A stretch of DNA of 64,000 bases from assembly GCF_021018805.1 (NCBI RefSeq), contig NC_086254.1:28147300-28211299 (forward strand), written 5' to 3'. The notes beneath the pieces were generated by a model. The model ran no database searches. It saw only the letters and a program-made list of their open reading frames with translations, and was not told where the DNA came from. This stretch comes from Prinia subflava (taxonomy: Eukaryota > Chordata > Aves > Passeriformes > Cisticolidae). Shown in pieces: positions 40,023 through 59,129 of the stretch. The number at the start of each line of letters is the position of its first letter. Positions within the stretch are counted from its first letter, which is position 1. The position numbers and the translations under genes are program-made.

Positions 40023-42600
40023 TGCTGTGCTAGGACTAAATGCTGCCTTCTTAACCAGGACGAAAATTGCTGCATTCTCTGGTGGAGAAGGGGCTGCTGG
40101 GCAACCTTTTCTTGACCAAATTCCTGAAGCACTGGGATGTCACATCCCTAGAAGGAATCTGGTGGCAGCATGAAGCCATTGGGGTGCCCCAAACACGCAC
40201 GAGTGCTGGTGGAGTCCAGAGCCAGCAGCTCCTTCATCTCTGCAGCTTTTGTCGGCTTTCAGAAATTTCTGCCAAGTTCAAAATGACACAAAAGGCTCTC
40301 CCTCAATGGCCCACACAAATGGCAGATAACAAAAGCCAGTTGCCAGAAGCTAAAAGCCAGGTAATTTAAAAAAACAAAACAAAACAAAAAGCAACAGCAA
40401 CAAAAACCACCACACCTTGCTGAAAAGCAAACGGGAGAGAATTGCAGTCCTAGGCTCTAGCCTAGAGGCTCTAATGAGAGGAAAACCAAAGAGAAAAATC
40501 TATCCAAATCTTGTCATCTGCTCACTTTAAACCTACCACTTCTTGATCAATATAAATGAAATGTATCTTCCTCTTTTAGACACACCTGATATGAACAGGC
40601 TTTGTCCTGGGAAACCAGACTGGCTGCTCCATCAATCTCCCCTGGCTGCTCTGTCCTACCCACGCTGCTCCTGCTGCATCCTTAAGGCAAAATGGAATTG
40701 ATTTTGAGAGGAAAAGCAGAACAAGGCACGATTTGCTGGAGACTAATCCCACTGAAGCAGCAAAACCCCAATTCATCCCTCTTGGCTGTGGGTGCAGCTT
40801 CACACCCCCAGTGTTATCTGCTTAATGAGGTGATCCTTTAAAAGCAGCCCCAAATGTGGGTGTAAGTGGTGTCATTGCACAAAGGGACTGGGGCAGGTTT
40901 GCTCATTTCTGCTCTATCATTAATTAAGGCAATTAGCCTGCTCAGGCTCAGTGGGGTGCACAGCCAGCCTGAACCTGATGGGGAGAATATAATCCATTAT
41001 AGAATATAATCTTTATATCAATACACTCTAATTGCTCTGTACGTTATTGGGGGATGGAGGATGCAGGAATACATCTCTAGGGAGTTGAGGAGGAACCTGA
41101 GAGATGACACAGGATACACTAAAACAAAAGTGACTTTTCATGTCTGAAGCACTGAATTTTTTAGCCTTCTGTCATTCCCTTCCAGGGCAGAATAACCTTC
41201 CAAGCCTGTCTCCTGGAACTCCCCGTGCTGTGTGGCCAGGCAGGGCTGGGAGCAAACGGGCTGGCAGTGTCAGGACCCTGAAAGCAAACCAGTGATCAAA
41301 CCCAGTCACGCAGCACAAAAGCAAAGCCTTATGCTGGGCATGCAAACAACCACGGGGCTGTTTAAAGTGCCTGTTGGAATGTGGGTATTCAAAGTCCATC
41401 ACAACATCGAGCCAAATCCTTCCCTGGAAAGCGCTGAGTCAGTATTATCAGTGGGGAAACTGAGGCACAGCTGGAGGAACTCGGTCCCCAGCTGGACCAC
41501 ACGGGTGCTTGTGTTGGCCCTTAAACCTCTGGGGTAAATTTTAGAAATAATCTGTTTATCTACAGATTTGTGGTGCCAAGGCTTTCCCTGAAAGCTGTCC
41601 TGGCTGCTTTCCTGGGAGGGCGCATGCAGTGTCCATGCCAGCGGCCATGGCAGTGGTCAGTGTGGCCTTCTCCTTGGGTCACCTGGGGACATGGTTCACA
41701 TGGAGTGTCCCCATGCTGGGGTGGTCATACCCCACTGAGAAACACCCCCTGAGGGCAGCTCAGCCCTTCTGCTGCCCCGTGAGCTGTGCAGGGAGATCGA
41801 TGTCCTGGAGCAAGCCAGGGCAGCCTCCCCTGGCACTGGTTCCTCATCCTGGTGATTAAAGAATAACTCCAGATTAAAAAGGAAAAAAAAACAGACTGGG
41901 GAGGAATCAACCTCGGTGCATGGGGAGATTCTGACAGAACCACCCCAGGCTGGGATGGTGGTGGGCTCCCTTCTGCCTTCAGTCCCTAAAATGGTTAAAG
42001 CATCACCCCCAAAAATATTCTTTCCCACAGCTGCACCCAAACTGCAAGGTTTTACTGCAGCCCTCAGTGTGCTGGGCTGCAAAGCTCTGCTCTGGAGCAT
42101 TACTGAATTTTAGGAGAGAAAAACGAGCAAAGTTTTAGGTATACCAAGTACCACACTGCCTTTGTGAAGATGTCTTAAGGCTCTGGCATCTCTTCGAGTG
42201 CATTGTTCAACCCCCCAAATTCCACTCCAAACAGAAAGGAATTTTCTGTGAAGTTTCTGTTCCTCTTAAACAGATCTGCTTCCTCGTACACACACGCATT
42301 GCCTTGGCTCTCCCAGACTCACATCCCACAAAACCAGTGATTTTCTGGGGCAGCACCTGTACAGGATGCTGCCCTGGTACCCAAACACGGGGGAGCTGGT
42401 CCGTGGTGTGGGCTGTACTTTGACCTTGCTGCAAGCTTTTCCTCCCAAATAAAGCGTTCTCTCCCAAAACTGATAAAATCCAGCCAGCTCAGAATCCCCC
42501 GAATCCGCATTTATTTACTTCTCATGTTTACCCTCATTTTAAACTCCGCATTGCTTGAAAGGAGAAAGAAACCTCTCCAGAACCGGACCTGAACCGCCTC
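40023..42600. other. Intergenic upstream of PPDPF
   Basis: No gene recognised. It holds an A-rich AAAAC run at about 40,366-40,412 and an AT-rich patch near 40,980-41,050. Confidence 0.55.
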
Positions 42601-42659
42601 AGAGGGCGGGACTTTCAATCCCTCCTCTCCGGGTCCCGGGCGGGTCCGCGTGGCCTCGG

Positions 42660-42960
42660 GGGTGTCCCCTCTCCCCGCCGCGACAATCGCGACAGCTGCC
42701 AGGGGCGTGTCCGGCCACGCCTCCACCGGCAGGGGCGTGTCCACCCCGCCCCCGCTGCCATTGGCTGACCCACGGCTGGGCGTGTCCGGCCACGCCCCCT
42801 CTGGCAGGGGCGTGTCCGCCCGCCCCTCTGCCATTGGCCGGCCTTGCGGGGGGCGTGTCCGGCCCGGCCCCGCCCACGCTGCCATTGGCCGGCCTTGCGG
42901 GGGGCGTGTCCTGTCCGGCCCCGCCCCTGCTGCCATTGGCCGGCCTTGCGGGGGGGCGCG
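42660..42960 (+). promoter_or_regulatory. PPDPF: PPDPF promoter built from tandem GC/CCAAT repeats
   Basis: The CpG-rich promoter contains four copies of a unit with GGCGTGTCC, a C-rich GC-box stretch and CTGCCATTGGC. The inverted CCAAT cores (ATTGG) lie at 42,760, 42,833, 42,884 and 42,935, spaced 73, 51 and 51 bp. The last is about 65 bp upstream of the inferred start, the usual NF-Y position. NF-Y and Sp-family binding is expected from these motifs; it is inferred. Confidence 0.75.
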
Positions 42961-42969
42961 GCCGGCGCC

Positions 42970-42977
42970 GATAAAGG
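42970..42977 (+). promoter_or_regulatory. PPDPF: TATA-like box of PPDPF (GATAAAGG)
   Basis: GATAAAGG interrupts GC-rich text about 30 bp before the inferred transcription start near 43,000. Confidence 0.55.
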
Positions 42978-42999
42978 CGCGGCGCGGGGGCGGCCGGGC

Positions 43000-43111
43000 A
43001 GCGCCGCGGCTCAGGCCGTGCGGTGCCAGCGATCGTCGGCCCCCGTGCCGGACCCCCCTGCCCTGCCCTGCCCGGCCCGCCGGACCCCGCCGGAGCCCGC
43101 ACACGGCCCAG
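43000..43111 (+). other. PPDPF: Inferred PPDPF non-coding exon 1
   Basis: It runs from the inferred start to ACGGCCCAG with donor GTGCGC at 43,112. Intron 1 then runs to the CCCCCAG acceptor at 43,856. The start is set from the TATA-like box only. Confidence 0.5.
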
Positions 43112-43890
43112 GTGCGCTGCCGGGGGGGAGCGGGGCGGCCCCGATGGCGCTGCGCTGGGTCGGGGAGAACTTGCCCGTGCCTCAGTTTCCCCGCTGAGGA
43201 AAGGCTGATTGTCGCGGGTGGCGCTCGGGGTCCGCCTGCTGTTGGCGGCTGGCGCGTTTGAAGCCCTGAGCCGTCTTTTAGAGCTTGGAGAATAAGGGGT
43301 CAGACTGTGAGAAGAGCCAGCTGCTGGCAGGAAGGTAGTTTGTTCCTGCAAAAAACTCCAGTTCAGAACTGGAGCTGAACAGCTTCGAAGGTGAAGGGCG
43401 GGCAGGTTTGTTCCGGCTCTGGCTGACGGGGAGGCTGCTGAGAACAAGCTGGGGCTGGAACTTCTTGCAGGAACACCCTCGATGTGTGCCCCAGCTCAAC
43501 ATTTCTTTGCTCCTTATGCAACATCCGCCGGGGATTTTGTAATGCCAGATGTTGATCCGAGGAGGGGAGCTGGAGTCCTGCAAGAAAAACACCCGGGGAG
43601 GAGGGGTCAGGAAGGGGCTGTGCCAGGCTTTGCTCTGGGCAGGCAGTTGTGTATGATGGAATTACTTTGGCTTTGCACGTAGCTCTTGGAGCTCCGTGGG
43701 TTTAATCCATGTGCAGTGAGCACCAGCCGCCGTTCCCAGTGCAGGGTGGCACGTCCCTTTTCTGCAATATCACCCTGGTCCATTTACACCCCTGCAGCTT
43801 TTGGGGGTGCGGGGGTGGGTCAGGGTGGGTGCTGACGGCTGCCTCTGTGCCCCCAGGTTTAGATCTGCACAAGAACCAAGATCAGGAACC

Positions 43891-43945
43891 ATGGCATCCA
43901 TCCCATCCAGCGGCTCGCTCATGGCCACGCACAACTATCGCAGAA
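43891..43945 (+). CDS. PPDPF: PPDPF coding exon 1 (in exon 2)
   Basis: The exon itself starts at 43,857 after CCCCCAG; coding begins at the ATG 43,891 and ends in a split arginine codon before GTAAGG. Confidence 0.95.
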
Positions 43946-45355
43946 GTAAGGGCAGGCTGGGGCCGGGGCCTGGGCTGGTGGGTGAGCACGTGGGGGTCTC
44001 CACCAGGCATAAGGGGATGTGGCTGGAGCAGAGATGGAGCTGGGCTCAGGTCTGTGCTTCCAGCTGCAGCCCCATGTGAGAGGTTGGTGAGGAAAGGGGA
44101 CAGCCAGCAATGTCCCCCTGCTGCTGCCCAGACCCTCCTTTGGGACCCCAGCCCAGCTGTACCAGCTGGTGAGGGGGCTCAAATCTCCCTCACTTGTTAC
44201 TAAAGTTGTAGAGGACAGAGTGGACAGTTTCACCTTGCATTGTTGCTTCAGAAATGAGCTGCAAAACCAGTCTGGGCAATGGTTGCTCCTGGTACCTCAC
44301 CCAGGAGAGAGTTTCTGGTTTAATGGATTGCTTAAACCACAGGGAATTAAAGGATTCCCCCGAGATAAAACAAGCAGCAGGCTTGTAGCTGTTGTCCTAA
44401 AAGTGCATGGATTACACACAGGAATTTGCATCCTCTTGGCCTCAAGTCATCTGCAGAGGCCTCTCAAAGCCACTAAATTTTGTCCTTGGGGTTGCAGGTT
44501 TATTCCTACAGAGGTGTTCTGAAGTTTTTCTGCTCCCTGTAGCTGGAATCTCCCCAGTATTCCCTTCCTAGTGGTTTTTACTGGCCTGGCTCTAAACTGG
44601 GGAAGTAGTGGAGCGAGTTAGGGATGAGGCTGGGCTGTATCACCCAGGCACAGCCTCACCAAGGCTGTGTTTTCCCTTTCATGGCACATCCACGGGTCAG
44701 CAGAGGTACTGATGGCCATGATTTTTCCACAGGGCGCCTGAGCTCCACATCCAGCACCAGCTCCTGCAGCTCAGAGTACTCTGGGGAGGTCATCCCCCAC
44801 GGCCCCGGTAAGTGCCACCTGTCCTGGCTCATGGAGACTGCTCCCAGTCCCTCTGTGGGAAATCACTGGAGAGGACCCAGCCTCTGCTGTGGGGTGAGGG
44901 TGGGGTGGCCATGGGGCTGCCCAGGTCACACTGACCTCAACTCTCCCTGCCGTGCACCGCTCCTCAGATCTGCCCAAGTCTGACCCCGGCCAGTGGTGGG
45001 CCAGCTTCTTCTTTGGGAAGACGACTCACCCAGCCATGACAACGGTGTCAGAGTCCCAGGAGAGGTGAGGTGACACGGGGGAGCACCGAGGGCACTCGGG
45101 GATATCCCCAATTGGGCGCATTCTGCCCCGATGCGCACGCCCAGGGCTCCCACGCCTTTGCAGGGCAGCGGTGCCACATCTGGGGGCTGGCATGAGCTGC
45201 TCTGGGGGCTGGCATGATGCTGACTGTGTCTCTGTGCTGTGTGTTGCAGCCTGGGAGCTCTGCGGGTGGCGGCGGGGCCGATGTCCTGCGCGCTGGTGGC
45301 AGCGCCGGGGCGGAGGCGCCACGCCAGCGAGTCCAGCGCGGGGCCCTCGGCGTGA
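43891..45355 (+). CDS. PPDPF: PPDPF complete coding region (4 coding exons, 110 aa)
   Basis: This is pancreatic progenitor cell differentiation and proliferation factor, a small vertebrate protein (exdpf in zebrafish) linked to exocrine pancreas growth; its molecular activity is not settled. Exons are 43,891-43,945, 44,733-44,807, 44,968-45,064 and 45,250-45,355, 333 bases in all, giving 110 residues (human 114, from memory). Landmarks are the N-terminus MASIPSSGSLMATHNYRR, a serine/threonine-rich run LSSTSSTSSCSS (about 21-32), and the hallmark PGQWWASFFFGK (about 50-61). The C-terminal third is Ala/Arg/Ser-rich and poorly conserved, ending SAGPSA. No signal peptide or membrane segment is seen. 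The start has A at -3 and G at +4. Transcription is divergent from EEF1A2 and convergent with SRMS. Confidence 0.95.
44733..44807 (+). CDS. PPDPF: PPDPF coding exon 2
   Basis: 75 nt after CCACAG, encoding RLSSTSSTSSCSSEYSGEVI and PHGP, with donor GTAAGT. Confidence 0.95.
44968..45064 (+). CDS. PPDPF: PPDPF coding exon 3
   Basis: 97 nt after CCTCAG, encoding DLPKSDPGQWWASFFFGK and TTHPAMTTVSESQE, with donor GTGAGG. It holds the most conserved part of the protein. Confidence 0.95.
45250..45355 (+). CDS. PPDPF: PPDPF last coding exon
   Basis: 106 nt after TTGCAG; TGA stop at 45,353-45,355. GC-rich, encoding the variable C-terminus that contains RRRHASESSAGPSA. Confidence 0.9.
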
Positions 45356-45576
45356 GCAGCTCGGTGCTGCTCCCCCAGCCCGGCGGGCACAGCCCCTCCC
45401 CTGTAGCGTAGCTGGCTGCTCCAAGCAGAAGGTGCTGCTTTCCGACGGAGAAATGCACCCACCCTGACGATTCCACTCCAGCCTTTTTTTAAACTCCCCC
45501 CCCCGGTGTAACTAAGCCCTCTCGAAGCAGACTTGGTAACACGTTTTTATTACCTGAAACTCGTACAATGGCAACG

Positions 45577-45582
45577 AATAAA
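45577..45582 (+). terminator. PPDPF: PPDPF poly(A) signal AATAAA
   Basis: AATAAA lies about 220 nt after the stop, followed by a G/T-rich stretch (GGGGTTGTTTTTTGTCC) that fits a downstream element. Cleavage is expected near 45,600. Confidence 0.85.
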
Positions 45583-47849
45583 CTGGAGCAGCCTTTTAAA
45601 ACGCTGTGGGGTTGTTTTTTGTCCGTGGAGGGGGGAGCAGGGTGGTGCTGGGGGTGCTGGTGGGGCTACACCAGGACACAGCTCCTGGCCGCAGCAGCAG
45701 GATGTGCTGGTGCCAGGTACCACGTGCCAGCCTGACTCATTGGGCCCTGTGTGTTTTTTGCACGTGAGCAGGATCTGGCTGGGCTGTGGTGGCGTTGCAA
45801 ACGCCTTCCCTCAGCCTCTCCTCTCCTTACTTGGCTACACAGCCGTCCCTGCTGGCACTGAACTTGTTTTGCTCCCCAAACACACGGCTGCCCTGCACTG
45901 CTTCGGTAGCTCGAGGAGTGGGGACGAGTGCCAGGGCCTGAGCAGGTGTGGCTGGGGCTGGGGGAAGGATTTGGGTGCACAGTGACCCCTCTGTAATGAG
46001 GAGAGAGATAAGGCTTGCTCTAGACATGCGTTTGTGGGTCGGGATATCAGGCTGGAGCTCCTGGTGTGGATGGCAGCTCAGATCTGGCCTGGGTTTGCAG
46101 CCCTGGATCCCAGCTGGCCCATGTGCTGCACTGCCCCAAGTGCTGTTTTGCCTGATTTTTGCCTTCAATTAGTCAGTTTGGCTGTTTGATCCTTCTGTGA
46201 CCTGCCTGAGAGCTGGGAAAACAAGAGCCTGCAAGCGCCTGCATGAAGGGAGTGCCTTTGTTCATGCTGGAGGCAAAAAAAAAAACCCTTGCAGAGGTTG
46301 ATTTAAAGGTGCCAAATGTTCCTGCTCTGCTTCCAGCCACAGCATGAGGTGCAGGACTGTCTCTGTGTGCACCAGGGCCTGCAGCCCCGATGGCAGCTGA
46401 GGCCATGGGACCCCTGAGCTGTGACTTTGCCTCCTGGTGTCCCACGCTGGCAGGGCAAAGGGCAGGGAGCAGCTGGGGACAAGTGGCTGCTCTGCTTTTT
46501 GTCTGCTCTGCAGGGGCATCCAGGGTCACTTCCAGTTCTGTTGTTTCTCCAGGGGAAAGTGTTGAGTAAGCTTTTTGCTGAGCTCTGCTTCCCCAGGCAC
46601 TGGCCCTTGTCTCTGGGGCAGAGAGGCTGTGCCCCCTGTCCCTCCCAGGGGCCAGGGCAGCACTGGCACCTCTGCTCCCCCCGTGTCAGTGTGTGCCTCC
46701 AAAGGGAATGGCTCCAGGGCTGTTCCAGCACTCTGGGCACACAGCTTGGACCCCAGGGGCTGCCAGAACCCTGAAGGGGACCCCCATGTCCATGGCAGCA
46801 GCTGATCTGATGTGACCTCCAGTCGAGCAAACTGCTGTTGTTGTGGGGCTGCACATCCCAGAAAGGACTGGCAGCCTTTGAACTTCACAGAACACAGGAA
46901 AATCAGGATTAAATGAACCCTTTCTGAGTAAGGCAAGGCAAGGTGGGCTGGCTGGCTGGGATGTGTGGTTGTGGCACTGTTCCAGGGTTTTCCCAGGCCC
47001 CAGCAAAGCCCTTTGGGTGCTGCTCAACCCCAGGATGCCTCAGGGATCTCCTCTGCTGCTGGCTGCCAGCAAAAGCCACATATTTTGGAGAGACAAACGT
47101 TTTTTTTTCCAAGCCCGGAAATCAGTGTGGACACACAAAGGTAAAGTCAATATTCCTGTATTTGCTTGTTTGTCTTGTGATCATGGAGGGACAAATCCAG
47201 CAACTGTCCCTAGGCACCCAGAGGAGGAAATGACAGAGCAAAGGCACCAATCCTACATCTCTGGCTTTCATCTGGGCACATTCCCCAGCCTGATCCAGCT
47301 CTAAGTGAACTGCTCTGTGATGCCATGAGCACATGGATGCTCCCCTATCCAGCTTTGGGATGCTGGATGGAGGCTGAGTTCATTCCACATTGCTCCAAGG
47401 TGGGTTGGATTTACAGCAGGGACTCCAACACCCGTCAGTGGCTGCCCCTGTGCCCATGGTTCCCTGTCCAGTGAAGTAAAACTGCCTGGAAAAACCCTGC
47501 TGAATTAAAGGCTGCTTTTCTGAATATCTGTGAAGTGTCCTAGACTCAGACTCCTTCTCTGCTGGGAGTGAAGATGAAGGGAGAGTCCAGATCCCCCCAG
47601 ATGTGCTCCTGGGCAGCTTCATGGCATTTCTGAGAGCAAAGCCCTCGGCATTGCCTTTTTTTCTTGGGATTGAAAGGCTTTTAGGGCCTTTCTTGCCCTT
47701 TCACAGCCTTCAGACATATTTTGAAAGAGCATCTGACAGCCAAGCAAATTTATTTTTGTTCTGTTTCCATCTCCACTGCTGTGGGTGTCTCTCTTCTCAA
47801 GTAACAAGTGATGAGAGAAAACTCTCATTTCACAATTGTATGGAACAGT

Positions 47850-48092
47850 CTCAAATTGTGCCAGGAGAGGTTTAGGTTGGACATAGGACAAATTTCCACA
47901 CTGAAAGAGTTACCAAGCATGGGAACAGGCTGTCCAGGGCAGTGGAGGCACCCTCCCTGGAGGGGTTGGACAGACCTGTGGATGTGGCACCTGAGGACAT
48001 GGGTTAGTGGTGGGCCCAGCAGTGCTGGGGGAAAGGTTGGACTCAATGATCTTAGAGAGCTTTTCCAGCCTAAGTGATTTTATGATTCCAGC
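47850..48092 (+). mobile_element. CR1 LINE 3'-end fragment (longest in window)
   Basis: It runs from CTCAAATTGTGCCAGGAGAG through GGTTTAGGTTGGACATAGGA and AACAGGCTGTCCAGGGCAGT to GGTTGGACTCAATGATCTTA and a terminal TTTTATGATTCC. This is the standard CR1 3' UTR order in plus orientation. Confidence 0.92.
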
Positions 48093-49263
48093 TGGTTTCC
48101 TGTGCCCTGTGTCTTCATGTTGCTGCTGTGGTGGGATAGCAAGGGAAAACACTGTGCAGTAAATGCAAGATAATGAAAGGGGTTCCCCACAGACTGCACA
48201 CACTCCTAATCAATCCCCTTCTTCCTGTAGGGCTTGATATTGGAGGGGCAAGCACCCACCCCCCATGGCATCAACTCCACAGGGACTGATGTCCCCTCTC
48301 TGCTCCCTCAATGGTGTTTTAACTGTTGATTATTTCACATATTTGCTAAAAACTCACTGGAGTTTTCTGCTCGCTCGTCCCTTGCAGCAGCCCTGGTGCC
48401 ACCCCACCGCCTCCAGTGAGAAGTATTTCTTTACATTCCCTTCCTCTTGCTGCTGGGGCTTGTTTTGGTTTGGTTTATTTCCCTCCAGCAGATTTGCTTC
48501 CCCCTCACCCTTCAAACGCTGATGTGGGACCTTAAAAATAGCAATGAGCTGTGCAACTGAAATTCATCACATTAGCCTGAGGCTGCTTCCAAATGCCACT
48601 GGGTCAAGGCTCCCATCCTTGAATCCACGAACGGGCACATGCCAGGCTGCAAATGGAGCAGGAGATACCTGTAACAGCAGGATTTGCAATGCCCCCTGGC
48701 AGCAGGACTTGCAATGCCCACTCTGGAGCGGTTCCGGAGCATTCCTGCCTTTGTGGAGTGCATTTAAGGAAAAGCCTGGTCCAGTTTTGGGGAGAGGGCT
48801 GCAGTGCCCAGCTCAGGCTGAGATCCTGGGAGCAGATCGGAAAATTTGGGTTCCCCTCCCCCCTGCCAAAGTTAATCTACTTTTAGAAAACAAGTAATGA
48901 CTCTGAGAAAAGCCAAAACCCAGCAGACCGTGTTGGAGGGCAAACCCAGGCTGTGGATTGGCTTTTCATGCAGCGGAGGAGGAGGAAGAGGAGGAGGAGG
49001 AAGGAAAACTGCTGTGGGCAGCACCTTGTCATCACATCCCTGTATTTCCCCCCCACACACCCCCAAGAGGTCACTGTGACTGCTGAGTGAGCCGGTTTTG
49101 GGCCATGTGCCCTGCCAGCCCTCCTGGCATCTCCAGGTACCCCACCATGGATGGCTGTGCCCCACACCAGCCCCATGGCCTCACACACACCCTTCTCCTC
49201 CTGCTTATTTTTGAGCTCCATCTGGTGGGAGCCAGACCTGCAAATTTATGTCGTTATTGCTGT

Positions 49264-49365
49264 TTGAGCAGCCTGGTCTAGTGGGAAGTGTTCCTGCCCG
49301 TGGCAGGGGACTGGAACAAGGTGATCGTGAAGGTCCCTTCCAAACCAAACCATTCTGTGGTGCAG
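49264..49365 (+). mobile_element. CR1 LINE 3'-end fragment
   Basis: It contains AGCAGCCTGGTCTAGTGGGA, then GCCCGTGGCAGGGGACTGGA and CAAACCAAACCATTCTGTGG. Confidence 0.88.
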
Positions 49366-50524
49366 CAGTCCCTGCCCTTCCTCAGGATGCCATAACCCTG
49401 CCCCTGCTGCATGTGGCTTCAGTCTTTCCTGCAGGAGAGGGCCTAGGCTGTACATAGGTGTGCTCTCTGCTCAGGTGTTTGATCAGGCTGTGAAATGTTT
49501 GTGCAAGGAGTGGATTTCCTCTTGCAGCCGTGTCCAAACCCAACCTGTTGCTTTCCCACCTGGGAACACTAACCAGGAGCTGCTGCCTTCCCAGGACAGG
49601 GCTGCAGCTCTGTGGATATGAACAGAGCTGGCTTCATCCCACCCCTAAACCACATTCCTGCCTCCCCTTTCCAGGCCCCTCGTGCTTGGAGACTTGCTCA
49701 GCCAAGAGCCAAACTTGTTTCTGCTGCTCTGCACAGCACAGACACTGCCCAGGCGTGGGGAGTGTTGCATAAACTTTATTAACTTTATAAATTCCAACGT
49801 TGCTGTTGGCTCAGTCCCACTGGTCACCTGCAAAGCGGCAACATGGGCTTGTCAGGAGGAATTCTAAACCTCTGCCAGTTGCCTTTCACCCACAGCCTGT
49901 CTGCTCCTGCCACCAGTGCCACAGCTGTGTTAGGGCCCAACAGCCCCACTTGGCCTGGCCCTGCCTGCACCAGCCTGGAGCCTTGGGATTGCTCCAATTC
50001 CTGCTTTTCCATGTGCCCTTCCACTGCTGCCAAGGACAGTCCAGCCTCTGGGAGTGTTTATGGGCAGGGGGCAACAGGGACTTGGCTGCAGCAAACTCTG
50101 CCCTGGCTTGGGAGGGACCAGAGGCTCGAGGTCCCCCTGCAATGCCATATCCTGGGATTAGGGAGGAGCTGGGGGTGGGGGGAGTATCTCTTGGCTTGCC
50201 CCATGCATGGGATAAAGAGCTAAGCAGGGTGATGCAGGTTTTTAGCTTTGCTGCCTGCACCTGGCATGAGGAGGCACTCAGAACACAGAGATTCATTTTC
50301 CTTGGAATAACCACACGATGGTGAGGGGACAAGGTTCCAGAGCAGAGCAGCCCAGTCAGGAGCTGACTGCAGAGTCCTCAGGGCATGTGGGGCTGCTGCC
50401 TGGGAAAGGGGTGGCAGAGGCACACAGAGGTACTTGGGTGAATGGAGTCCAAAGAGATACAAGAATGGTTTTATCTGCGGCTACAAGAGTGGGACTGGTT
50501 GGAAATCAGTGCTTCCTTAAACCT

Positions 50525-50675
50525 ATCCTTGGTGGGTTCCTTGAAGTGTTCACATCCAGGCTGGACAGGGCTTAGAGCAACCTGCTCTAGTGGAAGGTGT
50601 CCCTGTCCATGCCAGGGGGTTTGGAACAAGATGAGCTTTAGGGCCCTTCCAACCCAAGCCATTCCAGGATTCCTG
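50525..50675 (+). mobile_element. CR1 LINE 3'-end fragment
   Basis: CR1 tail wording: CATCCAGGCTGGACAGGGCT, then CTAGTGGAAGGTGTCCCTGT and CCTTCCAACCCAAGCCATTC. It ends about 80 bp short of the SRMS poly(A) signal. Confidence 0.9.
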
Positions 50676-50752
50676 GGAGGGAGTGGAGCAGCGTGTTGAG
50701 GGAGGAGCATCCAGCACCCCTGCAAGGACTCCTGCGGGTGGATGCACACACA

Positions 50753-50758
50753 TTTATT
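50753..50758 (-). terminator. SRMS: SRMS poly(A) signal AATAAA
   Basis: TTTATT on the plus strand reads AATAAA in gene sense, about 380 nt beyond the SRMS stop and followed by a TG-rich stretch. It is the first canonical signal downstream that I see. Confidence 0.6.
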
Positions 50759-51137
50759 GATAAATACACCAAACACACACTACAAGATGAATCAAGCAGA
50801 GCCACAACTGAACATGAACTGCAGACCTTCACGTTTGTGTGGGGTGCAGCAGGGACCTCCCACCCTACTGAGTGAACGAAGATGTAAACTTTGAGTGAAG
50901 CCTCCGTGGGGCTTCTCCAAACTGTTACACAGCCAAGCTGGCAACCTGTTCTCCAAAACTTGTTGCTTTCTCCCTTGGCCACCTCCCTGCACCCTGACTG
51001 TGAGGGACCATGGGCTGTTTTCTGGGGGGATGTGCTTTCCTCGTAGCCCTGTCAGAGGGCAAACCAGAAGGAAGGAACTTCTTGGCAAGAGCTGGCCTGG
51101 AGGGGCTTGTGCGGGGAGGATGGTGGGAAGGGGATCC

Positions 51138-58811
<7,674 letters not shown>

Positions 58812-58961
58812 GCCCGGGGATGCGCTGGGTGCGGTGGGCTATGCGGGGGGAAGGGGGCGTGCGGGGCTCCTGCCGCCGGCCCGGGAGCTCATCCTGCCGG
58901 CCCGCGTTACCCGCACGCGTCTGGGCGCTCGTCGGCCCTTCCCGGAGAACTTCCTATTTCT

Positions 58962-58973
58962 GAAAGTGAAACT
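58962..58973 (+). promoter_or_regulatory. Interferon-stimulated response element upstream of SRMS
   Basis: GAAAGTGAAACT fits the ISRE core GAAANNGAAACT exactly. It lies about 150 bp upstream of the SRMS start codon in the CpG-rich promoter region. An ETS-type ACTTCCTATTTC abuts it. IRF/ISGF3 binding is inferred from the motif. Confidence 0.5.
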
Positions 58974-59129
58974 GGTCCGTCTGGTGAGACGAGTCTGCAG
59001 GCGGGACGAGTCTGCAGGCAGGAGTCCCACGCTCAGACCCACGGGCACATCTGGGAGACAGGCACAGCTGGAGCCGGGCTCGCTGCTCTCGAAGAAGAAG
59101 GAGAACGGCTGTTGTTTTATTTAATCATT

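Larger units (their letters stand above)
45600..50740. other. Gene-poor gap between convergent PPDPF and SRMS
   Basis: In human the tyrosine kinase gene PTK6 lies between PPDPF and SRMS. Here no frame on either strand shows kinase, SH2 or SH3 motifs (no [12 protein letters not shown] or DFG context). The gap holds three CR1 fragments and a GGA-rich run at about 48,975-49,010, and otherwise nothing recognised. Confidence 0.7.

Noticed and set aside
58939..58949. TTCCCGGAGAA as a STAT (GAS) site next to the ISRE
   Set aside because: The half-sites are spaced five bases apart, outside the usual two to four for STAT dimers; only the ISRE is kept.
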